DNA of 64,000 nucleotides from Anaerolineae bacterium (GCA_020848035.1 JADLAX010000058.1:1-64000), one strand, 5' to 3'. Positions 25,526 to 34,068 are shown, numbered from the stretch's first letter. The notes: generated from the letters alone by a model not told the origin. Numbers and translations are program-made.

Positions 25526-26086
25526 ATGGCGGCAGTCCAGGAAACTAATGATGCTTTTCTGGTGACAAGAACGGCATCGGGTACCAAAATCGAAATCTTA
25601 ACCCATCCAGATTTTCCGCTTGGCAGTTTTTTGCTAGAGATCTTTCTGTGGAACGTGGCACTGTTAGTGCTTATTGTCGTTTTTCAGCAGGTTTCCGGTC
25701 CTATTTGGGTTTGTCTAACTTTTTACTTTTTCGCAGCCACATTCGGTTCCCTTAATTTTCTAATTTGGAATTATTGGGCGAAAGACAGTTTAGAACTTTC
25801 GAATAGCGTTCTTAAACTAAAACGGCATATCCCGCCTTATGCTTCGAGATCATCAAATTATCAAAAGTCCGAAATTAAGAACCTTCACCTGATTCAACCA
25901 GATGAAAAACCAGGTCTATTTGAGGGTGTTTTTGGCTTGAGACTCTTTTTGATTCAATATCGGGGAGTCATTGCGTTTGAAACGCCGCAGGGAATGATTG
26001 TTCGTTTTGGATGGGGTATGAGCAACTCCGATGCAGAGGAAATCGTGGCAATCATTCAAAATTGGCTTCAAGAACCAACCCAATGA
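25526..26086 (+). CDS. Hypothetical two-span membrane protein
   Basis: A 186-residue protein that I do not recognise. Two adjacent hydrophobic segments (IFLWNVALLVLIVVFQQV and VCLTFYFFAATFGSLNFL, about residues 42-82) are followed by a soluble beta-rich domain (LELSNSVLKLKRHI, IKNLHLI, RLFLIQYRGVIAFETPQG), which looks like a PH-like membrane-associated fold. Base composition is clearly more AT-rich than lysS and contains no ACGGCCGT motif, so the gene may have arrived by transfer. The hypothetical protein at 53550-53942 has a similar composition and a similar short-strand pattern. Confidence 0.65.
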   Translation: MAAVQETNDAFLVTRTASGTKIEILTHPDFPLGSFLLEIFLWNVALLVLIVVFQQVSGPIWVCLTFYFFAATFGSLNFLIWNYWAKDSLELSNSVLKLKRHIPPYASRSSNYQKSEIKNLHLIQPDEKPGLFEGVFGLRLFLIQYRGVIAFETPQGMIVRFGWGMSNSDAEEIVAIIQNWLQEPTQ

Positions 26087-26142
26087 CAGCGCTTATGCGC
26101 TTCTAAAGCCCTGCCAGAGCACATTCACCAACCCAACCACCC

Positions 26143-27075
26143 TCACCGCCCAACCGAAAAATCCACGATGATCGGCAAATGGTCGGAGCCGCCGGGCTGG
26201 CCGTAGGCGTAGCTTTGCACTGCCAGCTCATCCGAGGCAAAAACGTGATCCAGCGACAGGCGCACTAGCGATGGGCCAGCCCAGGTGGTTAAGCCGCCCA
26301 GCCCACGCCGCGTGTCCTGCACCCCGGCCGCCGCTTGCAGCTGCCGCAGGGCAAAAGACCAGGGCGCAGCGTTAAAATCTCCGGCCACAATCAATGGCCC
26401 TTCCACCGACTCGGCCACGCGCTGCACGTCTGCCACCTGCAGGGCGTGCAGATTGGCCCAGCGGTCAATCGGTGGCCACGGATGGCCACCGACCAGCGTC
26501 ACCGTCTGCCCGGCCACGTCAAACGACACTTCAATGATGGGAATGCGGGTGCCGTCGAACCGGTACACGGCGCTGGTCGTCAGCGGCACCCGGCTAAACA
26601 GCGCCACGCCCGAGGTCATCCGGCTGGGCTCGATGAGCCGGTAAGGGTAGTCGGCAAATTCAGCTTCAATTTGGGCTTGAATGGCAAAGGAATATTCCAT
26701 CAGAAAAACGACGTCGGGATCTTGGGCCGCCACCTCGGCCACCACCGCCGCCAGGTCATTGTTTTGGTAGTAGATGTTGTACACCATTAATCGCAGATCG
26801 GCGGGCTGGCTGGCGGCAACGGCCGTCCCCCCCAACGGCAGGTAGCTCAGCAACGGAACCAGGTTCAGCAGCAGGGCCAGACCGGCCAACATGGCCCCGG
26901 TCCGGTGGCGCACAATGGCGGTGATGAGGAGGAGAACGGCCGTTCCTCCCGCCAGATACGGCACAAACAGGGCCACCACGTCCGCCACCCAATGGACAAA
27001 CCCCAACCAGGCCACGATTGACAGCAGCAGCAGCAAGCTGGCCGTGCCAACCAACACGTTCGTGAACAACTTCAT
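26143..27075 (-). CDS. Endonuclease/exonuclease/phosphatase family protein with membrane anchor
   Basis: A 310-residue protein with three N-terminal hydrophobic segments (residues 5-80) and then an EEP domain. Catalytic motifs are RLMVYNIYYQN, VVFLMEY (the metal-binding Glu), GGHPWPP, AGDFNAAPWS, SLDHVFAS and the final GSDHLPIIVDF with the catalytic Asp-His. These match the sphingomyelinase/AP-endonuclease-like superfamily; substrates range from phospholipids to DNA, and a membrane anchor suggests an extracellular phosphodiesterase. GAGGTGATTG precedes the ATG. The gene is 9 bases downstream of the LuxR-type regulator and probably the last gene of that operon. Confidence 0.85.
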   Translation of the reverse strand: MKLFTNVLVGTASLLLLLSIVAWLGFVHWVADVVALFVPYLAGGTAVLLLITAIVRHRTGAMLAGLALLLNLVPLLSYLPLGGTAVAASQPADLRLMVYNIYYQNNDLAAVVAEVAAQDPDVVFLMEYSFAIQAQIEAEFADYPYRLIEPSRMTSGVALFSRVPLTTSAVYRFDGTRIPIIEVSFDVAGQTVTLVGGHPWPPIDRWANLHALQVADVQRVAESVEGPLIVAGDFNAAPWSFALRQLQAAAGVQDTRRGLGGLTTWAGPSLVRLSLDHVFASDELAVQSYAYGQPGGSDHLPIIVDFSVGR

Positions 27076-27084
27076 TCAATCACC

Positions 27085-27723
27085 TCAATCGTCCAACACA
27101 ATCAGCCGGTAGCGCACCGCCACCCGAATCAGCTCGACGATATTGCGGGCATCCAGCTTGGTCATCAGGTTGGTGCGGTGGCGCTCCACCGTCTTGATGC
27201 TCACGTTCATGAGGTCGGCAATTTCGGCGTTGGTGTGCCCCTTGGCAATGAGCTGCAACACCTCGTGCTCGCGCGGCGTCAGCTGGTCGGCGGGGGATGG
27301 GCTGCTGCTGCTCGGCGGCGTCAGCACCGATTCCGACACGGAGGGGCTGAGGTAGGTAGCCCCCCGACTGGCGGCGCGGACGGTTAGCAGCAGCTCTTCT
27401 TTGAAGGAGCCTTTGAGCAAATACCCCTTGGCCCCATTTTGCAATGCCTGGCGCACAAACACTTCGTCGGCGTACATGGAGAGGATGACGACGTGCGTGC
27501 CCAACCCCCGTTCGCGCAGCTGCTCCAACACCTGGATGCCGTTCATTCCCGGCATGGCAATGTCCATCACCAGCACGTCTGGCCGGTGCTGCTGCACCAG
27601 CGCCAGCGCCTCTTCTCCATTTTCCGCGTCCCCGACAACCGTGATATCCTCCGCTTTTTCGAGCAAGGCGCGAATCCCTTCACGCACCAGGTTGTGATCA
27701 TCGGCAATAATTACGTTTATCAT
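27085..27723 (-). CDS. NarL/LuxR-family response regulator
   Basis: A 212-residue two-domain regulator. The receiver has the acidic pair IIADDHNLVREG, phospho-Asp in VLVMDIAMPGMNG, Thr/Ser in VVILSMYA and the Lys in GYLLKGS. A Ser/Pro linker (PPSSSSPSPA) leads to the LuxR helix-turn-helix (LTPREHEVLQLIAKGHTNAE, then VSIKTVERHRTNLMTKL). It follows its presumed kinase in the same operon. ATG 27723 was chosen because AAGG lies just upstream. The target genes cannot be predicted; the nearest candidate is the EEP protein downstream. Confidence 0.92.
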   Translation of the reverse strand: MINVIIADDHNLVREGIRALLEKAEDITVVGDAENGEEALALVQQHRPDVLVMDIAMPGMNGIQVLEQLRERGLGTHVVILSMYADEVFVRQALQNGAKGYLLKGSFKEELLLTVRAASRGATYLSPSVSESVLTPPSSSSPSPADQLTPREHEVLQLIAKGHTNAEIADLMNVSIKTVERHRTNLMTKLDARNIVELIRVAVRYRLIVLDD

Positions 27724-27753
27724 CAGCATCCTTCGGCGGAACGCTACCGGCAA

Positions 27754-28854
27754 TTACCTTTCCGCCTGCGCTTCAATTAACGGCAAATGAGCAACAAGCC
27801 GTGTCCCCTGCGCCAGCGTCGATTGAATTTCCAGGTGGCCGCCCAGCAGTTCAACGCGCTCATGCATGCCAAGTATACCAAGCCCCGCGCTGTGCAGCCG
27901 GGCAACGGCCGTTTGCCCCACAAAACCCACCCCATCATCAGCAATGGAGAGGTGAACGGCCGTTTCGTCCGCCCACAGCCTTACCTGCACGTGGCTGGCC
28001 TGGGCATGTTTGGCCACATTGGTCAGCGCCTCTTGCAGCACCCGGTAGAGGCAAATAGTTGAGGCATCTTGCAGCCGCAAATGGGGCGTACCTTCGTAAG
28101 AAATAGCCATCTGCGTCCGGCGGCTAAAATTGTAACAAAAATCTTCAAGCGTCAGATTCAACCCCACCGTGTCCAGCGCCGGGGGCCGCAAGCCGCGCGC
28201 CAGCTGGCGGATGCGGTCTCGCGTCGTGTCTGTCAGGGCAATCGCCTCGGCCAGATTTTGTCGCAGCCCCTCTTCTCCAGCAGGCACTTCACCCTGGATG
28301 ATCTCCAGGCCAATTTTCAGCGCCGTCAGCGCCTGGCCCGCCTCGTCGTGCAGCTCGCGCGAGATGCGCTGGCGTTCTTCCTCTTGGGCCAGCACAATAC
28401 GCCGGGCCATTTCCTGGATCGCCTCTTCGGCCCGTTTGCGTGCCGTGATGTCGTGCGCATAAATCCGCACCCGATAGACTTCGCCATCTAACGTGTAACA
28501 GACCTTTTCTTCCAGTACGGCATCGCCGGTATCAATCTCGCGGGCCACGTACTCCTGGCCGGTGTCAACAAACGAGGCAATGATGGGGCGCAGCCCGCGC
28601 AGCAGCGGATGTCCTGGTCCCTGCTGCTGTAGTTCGGGAAAGCGGCTTCGTGCCTCGCGATTCATGTAGGTGGGCCGCCCCAACAGGTCCGTTTCAATAA
28701 CCATGTTGGGATTCTGCTCGGGAAAGGTTGCCAGCCATTGCAGCTTTTTTTCCAGCTGCTGATAATCAGCCACCTGCTGTTCCAGCTGGTTGATTTTAGT
28801 TTGTAATTCGGCGATTTGCTGTTGGTAAACGGCCGTTTCCATTCCATCATCCAT
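27754..28854 (-). CDS. PAS-containing NarL-type sensor histidine kinase
   Basis: About 366 residues, with no membrane span, so cytoplasmic. An N-terminal coiled coil (QQQIAELQTKINQLEQQVAD) leads to a PAS domain (about 40-145, MVIETDLLGRPTYMNREA). A HisKA_3 dimerisation region follows with the phospho-His in RQRISRELHDEAGQALT, and a HATPase_c domain with LQEALTNVAKHAQASHVQV and IADDGVGF. The ATG has AGAGGTG 7 bases upstream; a GTG three codons earlier is also possible. It sits between the channel-like gene (5-base gap) and the response regulator, so channel state and kinase signalling may be linked, which is inference. Confidence 0.9.
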   Translation of the reverse strand: MDDGMETAVYQQQIAELQTKINQLEQQVADYQQLEKKLQWLATFPEQNPNMVIETDLLGRPTYMNREARSRFPELQQQGPGHPLLRGLRPIIASFVDTGQEYVAREIDTGDAVLEEKVCYTLDGEVYRVRIYAHDITARKRAEEAIQEMARRIVLAQEEERQRISRELHDEAGQALTALKIGLEIIQGEVPAGEEGLRQNLAEAIALTDTTRDRIRQLARGLRPPALDTVGLNLTLEDFCYNFSRRTQMAISYEGTPHLRLQDASTICLYRVLQEALTNVAKHAQASHVQVRLWADETAVHLSIADDGVGFVGQTAVARLHSAGLGILGMHERVELLGGHLEIQSTLAQGTRLVAHLPLIEAQAER

Positions 28855-28859
28855 TGCTT

Positions 28860-29948
28860 TCACCTCTTTTCCGCCGCCGCCCGGTTCAACACCGAACGGT
28901 CGGAAATCCAGGGCGCGTAAGGTGCCCAGGTAATCGCCGCCAGCACCAGCAGCACATCATCATAGTTTACCCGCCATCCGGCAAAATCGCGCCAGGCCTG
29001 GTCCCGATCCGCCTTCAGCGGCACACTTTGCACCGCCAGTGCCTCACACACCTCGTCAAACTCGTAGCGGCTGATGCTGATGGGCATATCGGCCGTCGGC
29101 TTGGCTTCATAGGGCAGATTAAAGAAATCGGCAATTTGACGCAAGGCCAAAAATCCGGCGCGAATGCAAAACGCCGCCTGTGGTTCAAAGCGCACGTCCA
29201 CCGCCGACAGCATAAACGCGGCCGAATCCATCACGTTGCCTGCGGCGGTAATCCAGGAGCGCTGCGGCTGGGGCGAGCGAAAAAAGACCAGCGGCGACAG
29301 CGAGGTGTGGCTTTCTTCCAGCTCGGCAAACCAGGTTTGCCACGCCAGCCAGACGTCACGCAATCGCTCCAGCTCGCCGGTGCGGTACGATCGGCCCACC
29401 ATTTCCACCACGGTGGGGGGCGACCCGGCCCGCGCTTCCCAGAGGACAACGGCCGTTTCCCGTCGCGAAAACGCACTGTACATCGTGGGCAGGTAGGCAA
29501 TCAACATGCCAATCAGCACCAACCCAATCATCGCCTCCGAAAATTCCAGCAGCTTGGAGCTGGTTGTGTTGACCGTCGCATAACCCAAGGTAAACAGCGA
29601 CGAGCCGCTGAGGTAGAGCAGCTCCGGCAGCGGCCGTGGCTCCAGCGCCCAAAACAGCAAAACGTAGCCCAGCAGAATAAGTACCAGCAAAATCATGGGC
29701 ATTAAAAAGAGGGCCAGCGGCGGAAAAAAGGCCATGATCCGGTCCCGTTCGGCGTAAGCAGCCCGGCGCACCCGCAGCTGGAAAAAGAAGCCAATCGCCT
29801 GGAACACCACCCGCGTCAGCCAGACGTTGACGCCGCGCGGCAGGATAAACGTCTTAATCGCGGCAATGAGGGTGCCACCAATGATGAAGATACCGATGAG
29901 GAAAACGGCCGTACGCCAAAAAATCATGCCTGTGGTGTTTGCATCCAT
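28860..29948 (-). CDS. Pore-loop (potassium-channel-like) membrane protein
   Basis: A 362-residue protein. Membrane segments at about 9-29 and 75-105 are followed by a pore helix and a filter-like motif in SGSSLFTLGYATVN, where K+ channels have TVGYG. Another membrane span (AMIGLVLIGMLIAYLPTMY) follows. The rest is a soluble, helical domain. The filter TLGYA departs from the K+ consensus, so ion selectivity is uncertain; the family resembles DUF-type two-span ion channels. It is the first gene of an operon with a histidine kinase, a regulator and an EEP protein. No clear promoter was identified. Confidence 0.75.
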   Translation of the reverse strand: MDANTTGMIFWRTAVFLIGIFIIGGTLIAAIKTFILPRGVNVWLTRVVFQAIGFFFQLRVRRAAYAERDRIMAFFPPLALFLMPMILLVLILLGYVLLFWALEPRPLPELLYLSGSSLFTLGYATVNTTSSKLLEFSEAMIGLVLIGMLIAYLPTMYSAFSRRETAVVLWEARAGSPPTVVEMVGRSYRTGELERLRDVWLAWQTWFAELEESHTSLSPLVFFRSPQPQRSWITAAGNVMDSAAFMLSAVDVRFEPQAAFCIRAGFLALRQIADFFNLPYEAKPTADMPISISRYEFDEVCEALAVQSVPLKADRDQAWRDFAGWRVNYDDVLLVLAAITWAPYAPWISDRSVLNRAAAEKR

Positions 29949-30027
29949 GCCCCAATTATCACCAGTTGCCCGCCTTGTGTCGATTTCTGTTTGGCCACCT
30001 GCCGCTGCGTCCGTTAAAATGTGAACC

Positions 30028-30083
30028 GTGGTTAGCGGCTGGTGGCTCGTAACACCAGACTAACCACCAGCCACGAACCACGC
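30028..30083. repeat. GTGGCTGGTGG-word palindromic repeat, copy 1
   Basis: GTGGTTAGCGGCTGGTGGCT and CTAACCACCAGCCACGAACC pair around a short centre upstream of the enoyl-CoA hydratase gene. Related copies lie at 40672-40731 and 63323-63391. Confidence 0.8.
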
Positions 30084-30100
30084 GCAACGAAGGACAAACC

Positions 30101-30922
30101 ATGAATTACGAAGATTTTCAGCACATCCTGTTTGAAAAACGCGACCCCCACATCCTCTGGCTAACCCTCAACCGGCCCGAAGTGCTCAACGCCGCCGATG
30201 CCCAACTGCATACTGAGCTTGTCGAAGTATGGCGCACCATCGACCGCGACCCCGACGTTCACGTCGCCGTCGTCACCGGCGCAGGCCGTGCCTTTTCGGC
30301 CGGGGGTGATCTGAAGCTGGTGGAAAACGCCTACCAAAACCACGATGAGGTGATTCGCATCCTAGATGAGGCGCGCGACCTGGTTTACAACATGCTGCAT
30401 TGCAGCAAGCCGATTATTTCCGCCATTAACGGAGCGGCCGTTGGCGCAGGACTCGTCGTGGCATTACTGGCCGACATCAGCATTGCCGCCCAAAGTGCCC
30501 GGCTGGCCGACGGGCACGTGCGCATGGGCGTGGCCGCTGGCGATCATGCCGCGATCATCTGGCCCCTGTTGTGCGGCATGGCCAAGGCCAAATATTACCT
30601 CATGACCAGCGACTTCGTCTCCGGCCCGGAGGCAGAGCGCATCGGGCTGGTCAGTATGTGTGTACCAGATGCGGCACTGCTGGAGAAGGCGATGGAAGTG
30701 GCCACAAACCTGGCCAGCGGCCCACGCCACGCCATCCGCTTCACTAAACGCGCCCTCAACCAATGGCTGCTCCAGGCTGGCCCCATCTTCGACCACTCGC
30801 TGGCGCTGGAAATGCTCGGCTTCTTCTCCGCTGACATGATGGCCGGGGTGGAGGCGCTGCGCGAGAAACGGCCGCCGCGCTATCCGTCGAGCGAAGAAGC
30901 AAAACACGAATCTGACGAATAA
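30101..30922 (+). CDS. Enoyl-CoA hydratase/isomerase family protein
   Basis: A 273-residue crotonase-fold enzyme. The oxyanion-hole segments are AFSAGGDLKLV (near residue 65) and NGAAVGAGLVVALLADISIA (near residue 110). At the usual catalytic-Glu stretch it reads VRMGVAAGDHAAIIWPLLCG. It stands directly upstream of paaABCD, so it may act on ring-opened phenylacetyl-CoA intermediates as PaaF/PaaG homologues do, but crotonases are common and the link is positional. GAAGGAC lies upstream of the ATG. The last codons (KHESDE) and the stop run into a repeat made of ACGAAT-like words. Confidence 0.85.
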   Translation: MNYEDFQHILFEKRDPHILWLTLNRPEVLNAADAQLHTELVEVWRTIDRDPDVHVAVVTGAGRAFSAGGDLKLVENAYQNHDEVIRILDEARDLVYNMLHCSKPIISAINGAAVGAGLVVALLADISIAAQSARLADGHVRMGVAAGDHAAIIWPLLCGMAKAKYYLMTSDFVSGPEAERIGLVSMCVPDAALLEKAMEVATNLASGPRHAIRFTKRALNQWLLQAGPIFDHSLALEMLGFFSADMMAGVEALREKRPPRYPSSEEAKHESDE

Positions 30923-30944
30923 ACGAATTGGACGAATGAAGCAA

Positions 30945-31030
30945 AAAGCTCTGTGTGTCTCTGTGCTTGCTCTGTGTATCTCTGTGTATCTCTGTGTCCC
31001 GCTTTTTCTCTGTGTTCCGCTTTTTCTAAA
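30945..31030. repeat. CTCTGTGT-word repeat upstream of paaA
   Basis: CTCTGTGTGTCTCTGTGC, CTCTGTGTATCTCTGTGT and CTCTGTGTTCCGCTTTTTCT words in tandem, ending 70 bases before paaA. It matches the segment upstream of thrC. TATAAT at 31060-31065 downstream of it may be the paaA -10. Confidence 0.65.
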
Positions 31031-31100
31031 TTTTTCATAAGCCAAATTATGCTTTGTTGTATAATGGGGCCAACCACTATCTACAACCGAGGCATTTCTT

Positions 31101-32042
31101 ATGATTGAACAAACCCTGGAAGTTGACGACAAGTTAGCCGAATTTGAGGCACGCATTGCCCGGGGCGAGAAGATCGAGCCGGGCGACTGGATGCCGGACG
31201 AATACCGCCGCCAGCTCATCCGCATGATTTCGCAGCACGCCCACAGTGAAGTGGTGGGCATGCTGCCGGAAGGGGCCTGGATTCCCCACGCGCCCAGCCT
31301 GCGCCGCAAAATGGTGCTCATGGCCAAGGTGCAGGACGAAGCCGGGCACGGCCAATACCTCTACCACGCCGCCGAAACGCTGGGCGCCACCCGTGAAGAG
31401 CTGCTGGACGCCCTGCTGACGGGCAAGGCCAAATACGCCTCCATCTTCAACTACCCCACCCTCACCTGGGCCGATGTGGCCTGGATTGGCTGGCTGGTGG
31501 ATGGCGCGGCCATCAAAAACCAGACGATGCTGGCGCAGGCGTCGTACGGCCCGTACTCGCGGGCGATGGTGCGTATCTGTGCCGAGGAGACGTTCCACTA
31601 CAAGCAGGGCAAGGAGATGATTGTCCATTACGCGACCAACGGCACGCCGGAGCAGAAGGCGATGGTGCAGGATGGCCTGAACCGCTGGTGGCCGCCCACC
31701 CTCATGATGTTTGGTCCGCACGACAGCGAATCCAGCAACTCCGAAGTGCTGATGCGCTGGGGCATCAAAACCAAGTCCAACGACGAGCTGCGCCAGGAGT
31801 TCATCAATGAAGAAGTGCCAGAAGTCCAGGCGCTGGGGCTAGAAATTCCCGATCCTGACCTGCACTTTGACGAAACATCCGGCAACTGGATCATCGGCCC
31901 GATTGATTGGGCTGAATTCTGGCAGGTGGTGAAGGGCAACGGCCCGATGAACGCCGAACGTTTAGCCGCCCGACAAGAAGCGCATGAAAACGGCCGTTGG
32001 GTCCGTGAAGCCATGGCGGCCTACGCAAACCGGAAAAATTAA
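31101..32042 (+). CDS. paaA: Phenylacetyl-CoA 1,2-epoxidase, catalytic subunit A
   Basis: The di-iron catalytic subunit of the PaaABC(D)E epoxidase, which makes phenylacetyl-CoA ring 1,2-epoxide under air. The 313-residue protein has the ferritin-like iron ligands in KVQDEAGHGQYLYHAAETLG (near residue 75) and CAEETFHYKQGKEM (near residue 160), and the conserved end NGPMNAERL. Its length matches the known PaaA. It leads the order paaA, paaB, paaC, paaD. The reductase paaE and the ligase paaK are not in this window. The ribosome site is weak. Confidence 0.95.
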   Translation: MIEQTLEVDDKLAEFEARIARGEKIEPGDWMPDEYRRQLIRMISQHAHSEVVGMLPEGAWIPHAPSLRRKMVLMAKVQDEAGHGQYLYHAAETLGATREELLDALLTGKAKYASIFNYPTLTWADVAWIGWLVDGAAIKNQTMLAQASYGPYSRAMVRICAEETFHYKQGKEMIVHYATNGTPEQKAMVQDGLNRWWPPTLMMFGPHDSESSNSEVLMRWGIKTKSNDELRQEFINEEVPEVQALGLEIPDPDLHFDETSGNWIIGPIDWAEFWQVVKGNGPMNAERLAARQEAHENGRWVREAMAAYANRKN

Positions 32043-32108
32043 CCGCGGAGAACGCAGAGAACGCGAAGAAAAAGAAAACTCTGCGCCCTCCGCGCCCTTT
32101 GCGGTAAA
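32042..32108. repeat. Repeat between paaA and paaB
   Basis: CGCGGAGAACGCAGAGAACG on the left and CTCTGCGCCCTCCGCGCCCT on the right form an imperfect palindrome that begins at the paaA stop codon and reaches to within a few bases of the paaB start. Confidence 0.7.
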
Positions 32109-32112
32109 AACT

Positions 32113-32676
32113 ATGACCGATACCCAATGGCCTCGTTACGAGGTGTTTAAGCAAGATAATCCGAAGAAGCCGCATGAGGCGGTGGGTTCTGTCCATGCGC
32201 CGGATGATGAGCTGGCACTGCAAAATGCGCGGGATGTGTTTGTACGACGGCCGTCGGCCGTCAGCCTGTGGGTGGTGAAAGCAAACCATATTTTCACGAT
32301 GACGCGGGAAGAATTGGAAACCCATCCCGATTTTTGGCAGAAAACCGAGCCAGTGGCTGGCCCGCCAACGACGTTCCACCTCTTCACCAAAACCAGCCAG
32401 CGGCGCAGCATGACCTTTGTGCACCATGCCGGGCAAATCGAGGCGACCGCGCCGGAACATGCCCTGCACGACGCCATCGAGAGCGCCGCTTTTGAAGCAG
32501 CCGATGTCTGGGTCTGGTGGGTGGTGGCCGATGAATTTATCCACCGCAGCGATGTTGACGACATCGACAGCCTGTTTGCCCCCGCCGTAGATAAAACATA
32601 CCGGCAGCAAAGCCATTACGGCTTTGTCAGCCCGCGTCGCCAAAAACGCGGGCGGCAAGGTAATGAATCAGAGTAA
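32113..32676 (+). CDS. paaB: PaaB-like subunit with duplicated domain
   Basis: PaaB bridges subunits of the phenylacetyl-CoA epoxidase and is normally about 95 residues. This protein has 187. The first half (WPRYEVFKQDNPKKPHEAVG, ALQNARDVFVRR, LWVVKANHI) is a standard PaaB domain. The second half (TFHLFTKTSQRRSMTFVHHA, ALHDAIESAAF, VWVWWVVADEFI) repeats the same order of features, so this is a tandem PaaB pair in one chain. ATG 32113 is preferred over upstream starts that would read through the repeat. It lies between paaA and paaC. Confidence 0.88.
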   Translation: MTDTQWPRYEVFKQDNPKKPHEAVGSVHAPDDELALQNARDVFVRRPSAVSLWVVKANHIFTMTREELETHPDFWQKTEPVAGPPTTFHLFTKTSQRRSMTFVHHAGQIEATAPEHALHDAIESAAFEAADVWVWWVVADEFIHRSDVDDIDSLFAPAVDKTYRQQSHYGFVSPRRQKRGRQGNESE

Positions 32677-32679
32677 AAA

Positions 32680-32738
32680 TCAGCAGATTTCGCAGATTAA
32701 AAAGATTAAAAATCTGGTAAATCTGCGAAATCTTTGAT
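32680..32738. repeat. GATTTCGCAGATT-word palindromic repeat, copy 1
   Basis: CAGATTTCGCAGATT words on the left pair with AATCTGCGAAATCTTTG on the right, starting at the paaB stop codon. Copy 2 lies at 59054-59110. Confidence 0.8.
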
Positions 32739-32765
32739 AGATAACTTCCTATTAAAGAAAATCGA

Positions 32766-33521
32766 ATGAACCAAGCAATTCAACAACTTCTCACCCAAAA
32801 ACTGCTGGCGCTGGCCGATGATGAGCTGATTCTGGCCCATCGTAATTCGGAATGGATTGGGCACGCGCCGATTCTGGAAGAAGACATCGCCCTGGCCAAC
32901 ATTGCCCAGGACGAGCTGGGGCACGCCAACCTCTGGTACGAGCTGCACCAGACGCTCACCGGCGCTGACCCCGACGAGCTGGCCTTTTTCCGCGAGGCGT
33001 CCCAGTTTCGCAACGTGCAGTTCGTCGAACTGCCGCGCGGTGATTGGGCGTTTACCATGCTGCGCCAATATTTGTTCGACGCCTACGAGCTGCTGCTGCT
33101 AGACCAAATGCAGCACAGTCGTTACCAGGCACTAGCCCAGGCAGCTGCCAAAGTGCGCAACGAGGAAATTTACCATCTGCGCCACACCAGCAGCTGGATC
33201 AAGCGGCTGGGCCTCGGCACGGCCGAATCCAACCAGCGCACCCAGGCCGCACTCGATGCGCTCTGGCCGTATGCCCAACAGCTGTTTGTACCGCTGCCCG
33301 GCGAATCTGTTTTGGTGGATGAAAAAATCGTGCCCAATTTAGGGCGATTGCAGGAGAGCTGGCGGGAACGGGTACGGCCGTTCCTCACCGCCGCCCACCT
33401 CATCATCCCCAGCAACCAAACGCCCCCCACCGCCAGCCGTGGCAACCACACACCTCACCTCACCACCCTGCTGGCCGATATGCAGAAAGTGGCAAGGTTG
33501 AACCGTGAGGCGGTCTGGTAA
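32766..33521 (+). CDS. paaC: Phenylacetyl-CoA epoxidase structural subunit C
   Basis: A 251-residue ferritin-like protein that pairs with PaaA and stabilises it. It has the family opening (LLALADDELILAHRNSEWIG) and the helix pair IANIAQDELGHANLWYELH-like at LANIAQDELGHANLWYE (near residue 46). ALAQAAAKVRNEEIYHLRHT (near residue 122) and the middle DQMQHSRYQA complete it. It retains iron-ligand-like acids and histidines more than some PaaC proteins, but by homology it is the structural partner. The stop codon is followed at once by a GGAGATT-type repeat. Confidence 0.93.
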   Translation: MNQAIQQLLTQKLLALADDELILAHRNSEWIGHAPILEEDIALANIAQDELGHANLWYELHQTLTGADPDELAFFREASQFRNVQFVELPRGDWAFTMLRQYLFDAYELLLLDQMQHSRYQALAQAAAKVRNEEIYHLRHTSSWIKRLGLGTAESNQRTQAALDALWPYAQQLFVPLPGESVLVDEKIVPNLGRLQESWRERVRPFLTAAHLIIPSNQTPPTASRGNHTPHLTTLLADMQKVARLNREAVW

Positions 33522-33523
33522 AA

Positions 33524-33577
33524 GGAGATTGGAGATTGACGATGGACGTTAATCTCCAATCTCCAGTCTCCAATCTC
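33524..33577. repeat. GGAGATT/AATCTCC palindromic repeat between paaC and paaD
   Basis: GGAGATTGGAGATTG (33524-33538) and AATCTCCAATCTCCAGTCTC (33551-33570) pair, and the repeat runs into the paaD start codon, leaving no room for a classical ribosome site. Confidence 0.85.
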
Positions 33578-33579
33578 TC

Positions 33580-34068
33580 ATGAAAACATTCACCCCCACC
33601 CAAATCTGGCAAGCGCTTGAACAGGTCAAAGACCCGGAAATTCCGGTGGTGTCGGTGGTAGAGATGGGCATTGTGCGAGAGGTGGTGGTGGACGGTGAGG
33701 CTGTGCGGGTGACAATGACGCCGACGTTTTCCGGCTGCCCGGCTTTGGACGTGATGAGAAGGGAGATCGAAACGGCCGTTCATCAGCTAGGCATCACAAA
33801 CGTCACCGTTGAAACCGTCCTGCATCCCCCCTGGAGCACCGACTGGATCAGCGACGAGGCCCGCGATAAGCTGCGCCAGTTTGGCCTGGCTCCGCCGCAA
33901 AAACACGGGGGCGACCTCATCTCTGTTGCCTTTCTCGATGTGGCCCAATGCCCCCGCTGTGGCTCCAAAAACACCACCATCAAAAACAGCTTCGGCCCCA
34001 CCCTCTGCCGCATGATCTACTACTGCCTCGACTGCCAGGACGCCTTCGAGCAGTTCAAACCGCTGTAA
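33580..34068 (+). CDS. paaD: PaaD-like metal-cluster assembly protein
   Basis: A 162-residue protein with an N-terminal MIP18/DUF59 domain (KDPEIPVVSVVEMGIVREV, near residue 13, and TPTFSGCPALDVM). A C-terminal zinc or Fe-S ribbon follows with Cys pairs CPRCGSKN and CLDCQDAFEQF. PaaD helps mature the epoxidase metal centres. It is the last paa gene here. No ribosome site is visible; the preceding repeat abuts the ATG, so coupling to paaC or a leaderless start is possible. The stop codon is immediately followed by a perfect 28-base palindrome. Confidence 0.92.
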   Translation: MKTFTPTQIWQALEQVKDPEIPVVSVVEMGIVREVVVDGEAVRVTMTPTFSGCPALDVMRREIETAVHQLGITNVTVETVLHPPWSTDWISDEARDKLRQFGLAPPQKHGGDLISVAFLDVAQCPRCGSKNTTIKNSFGPTLCRMIYYCLDCQDAFEQFKPL

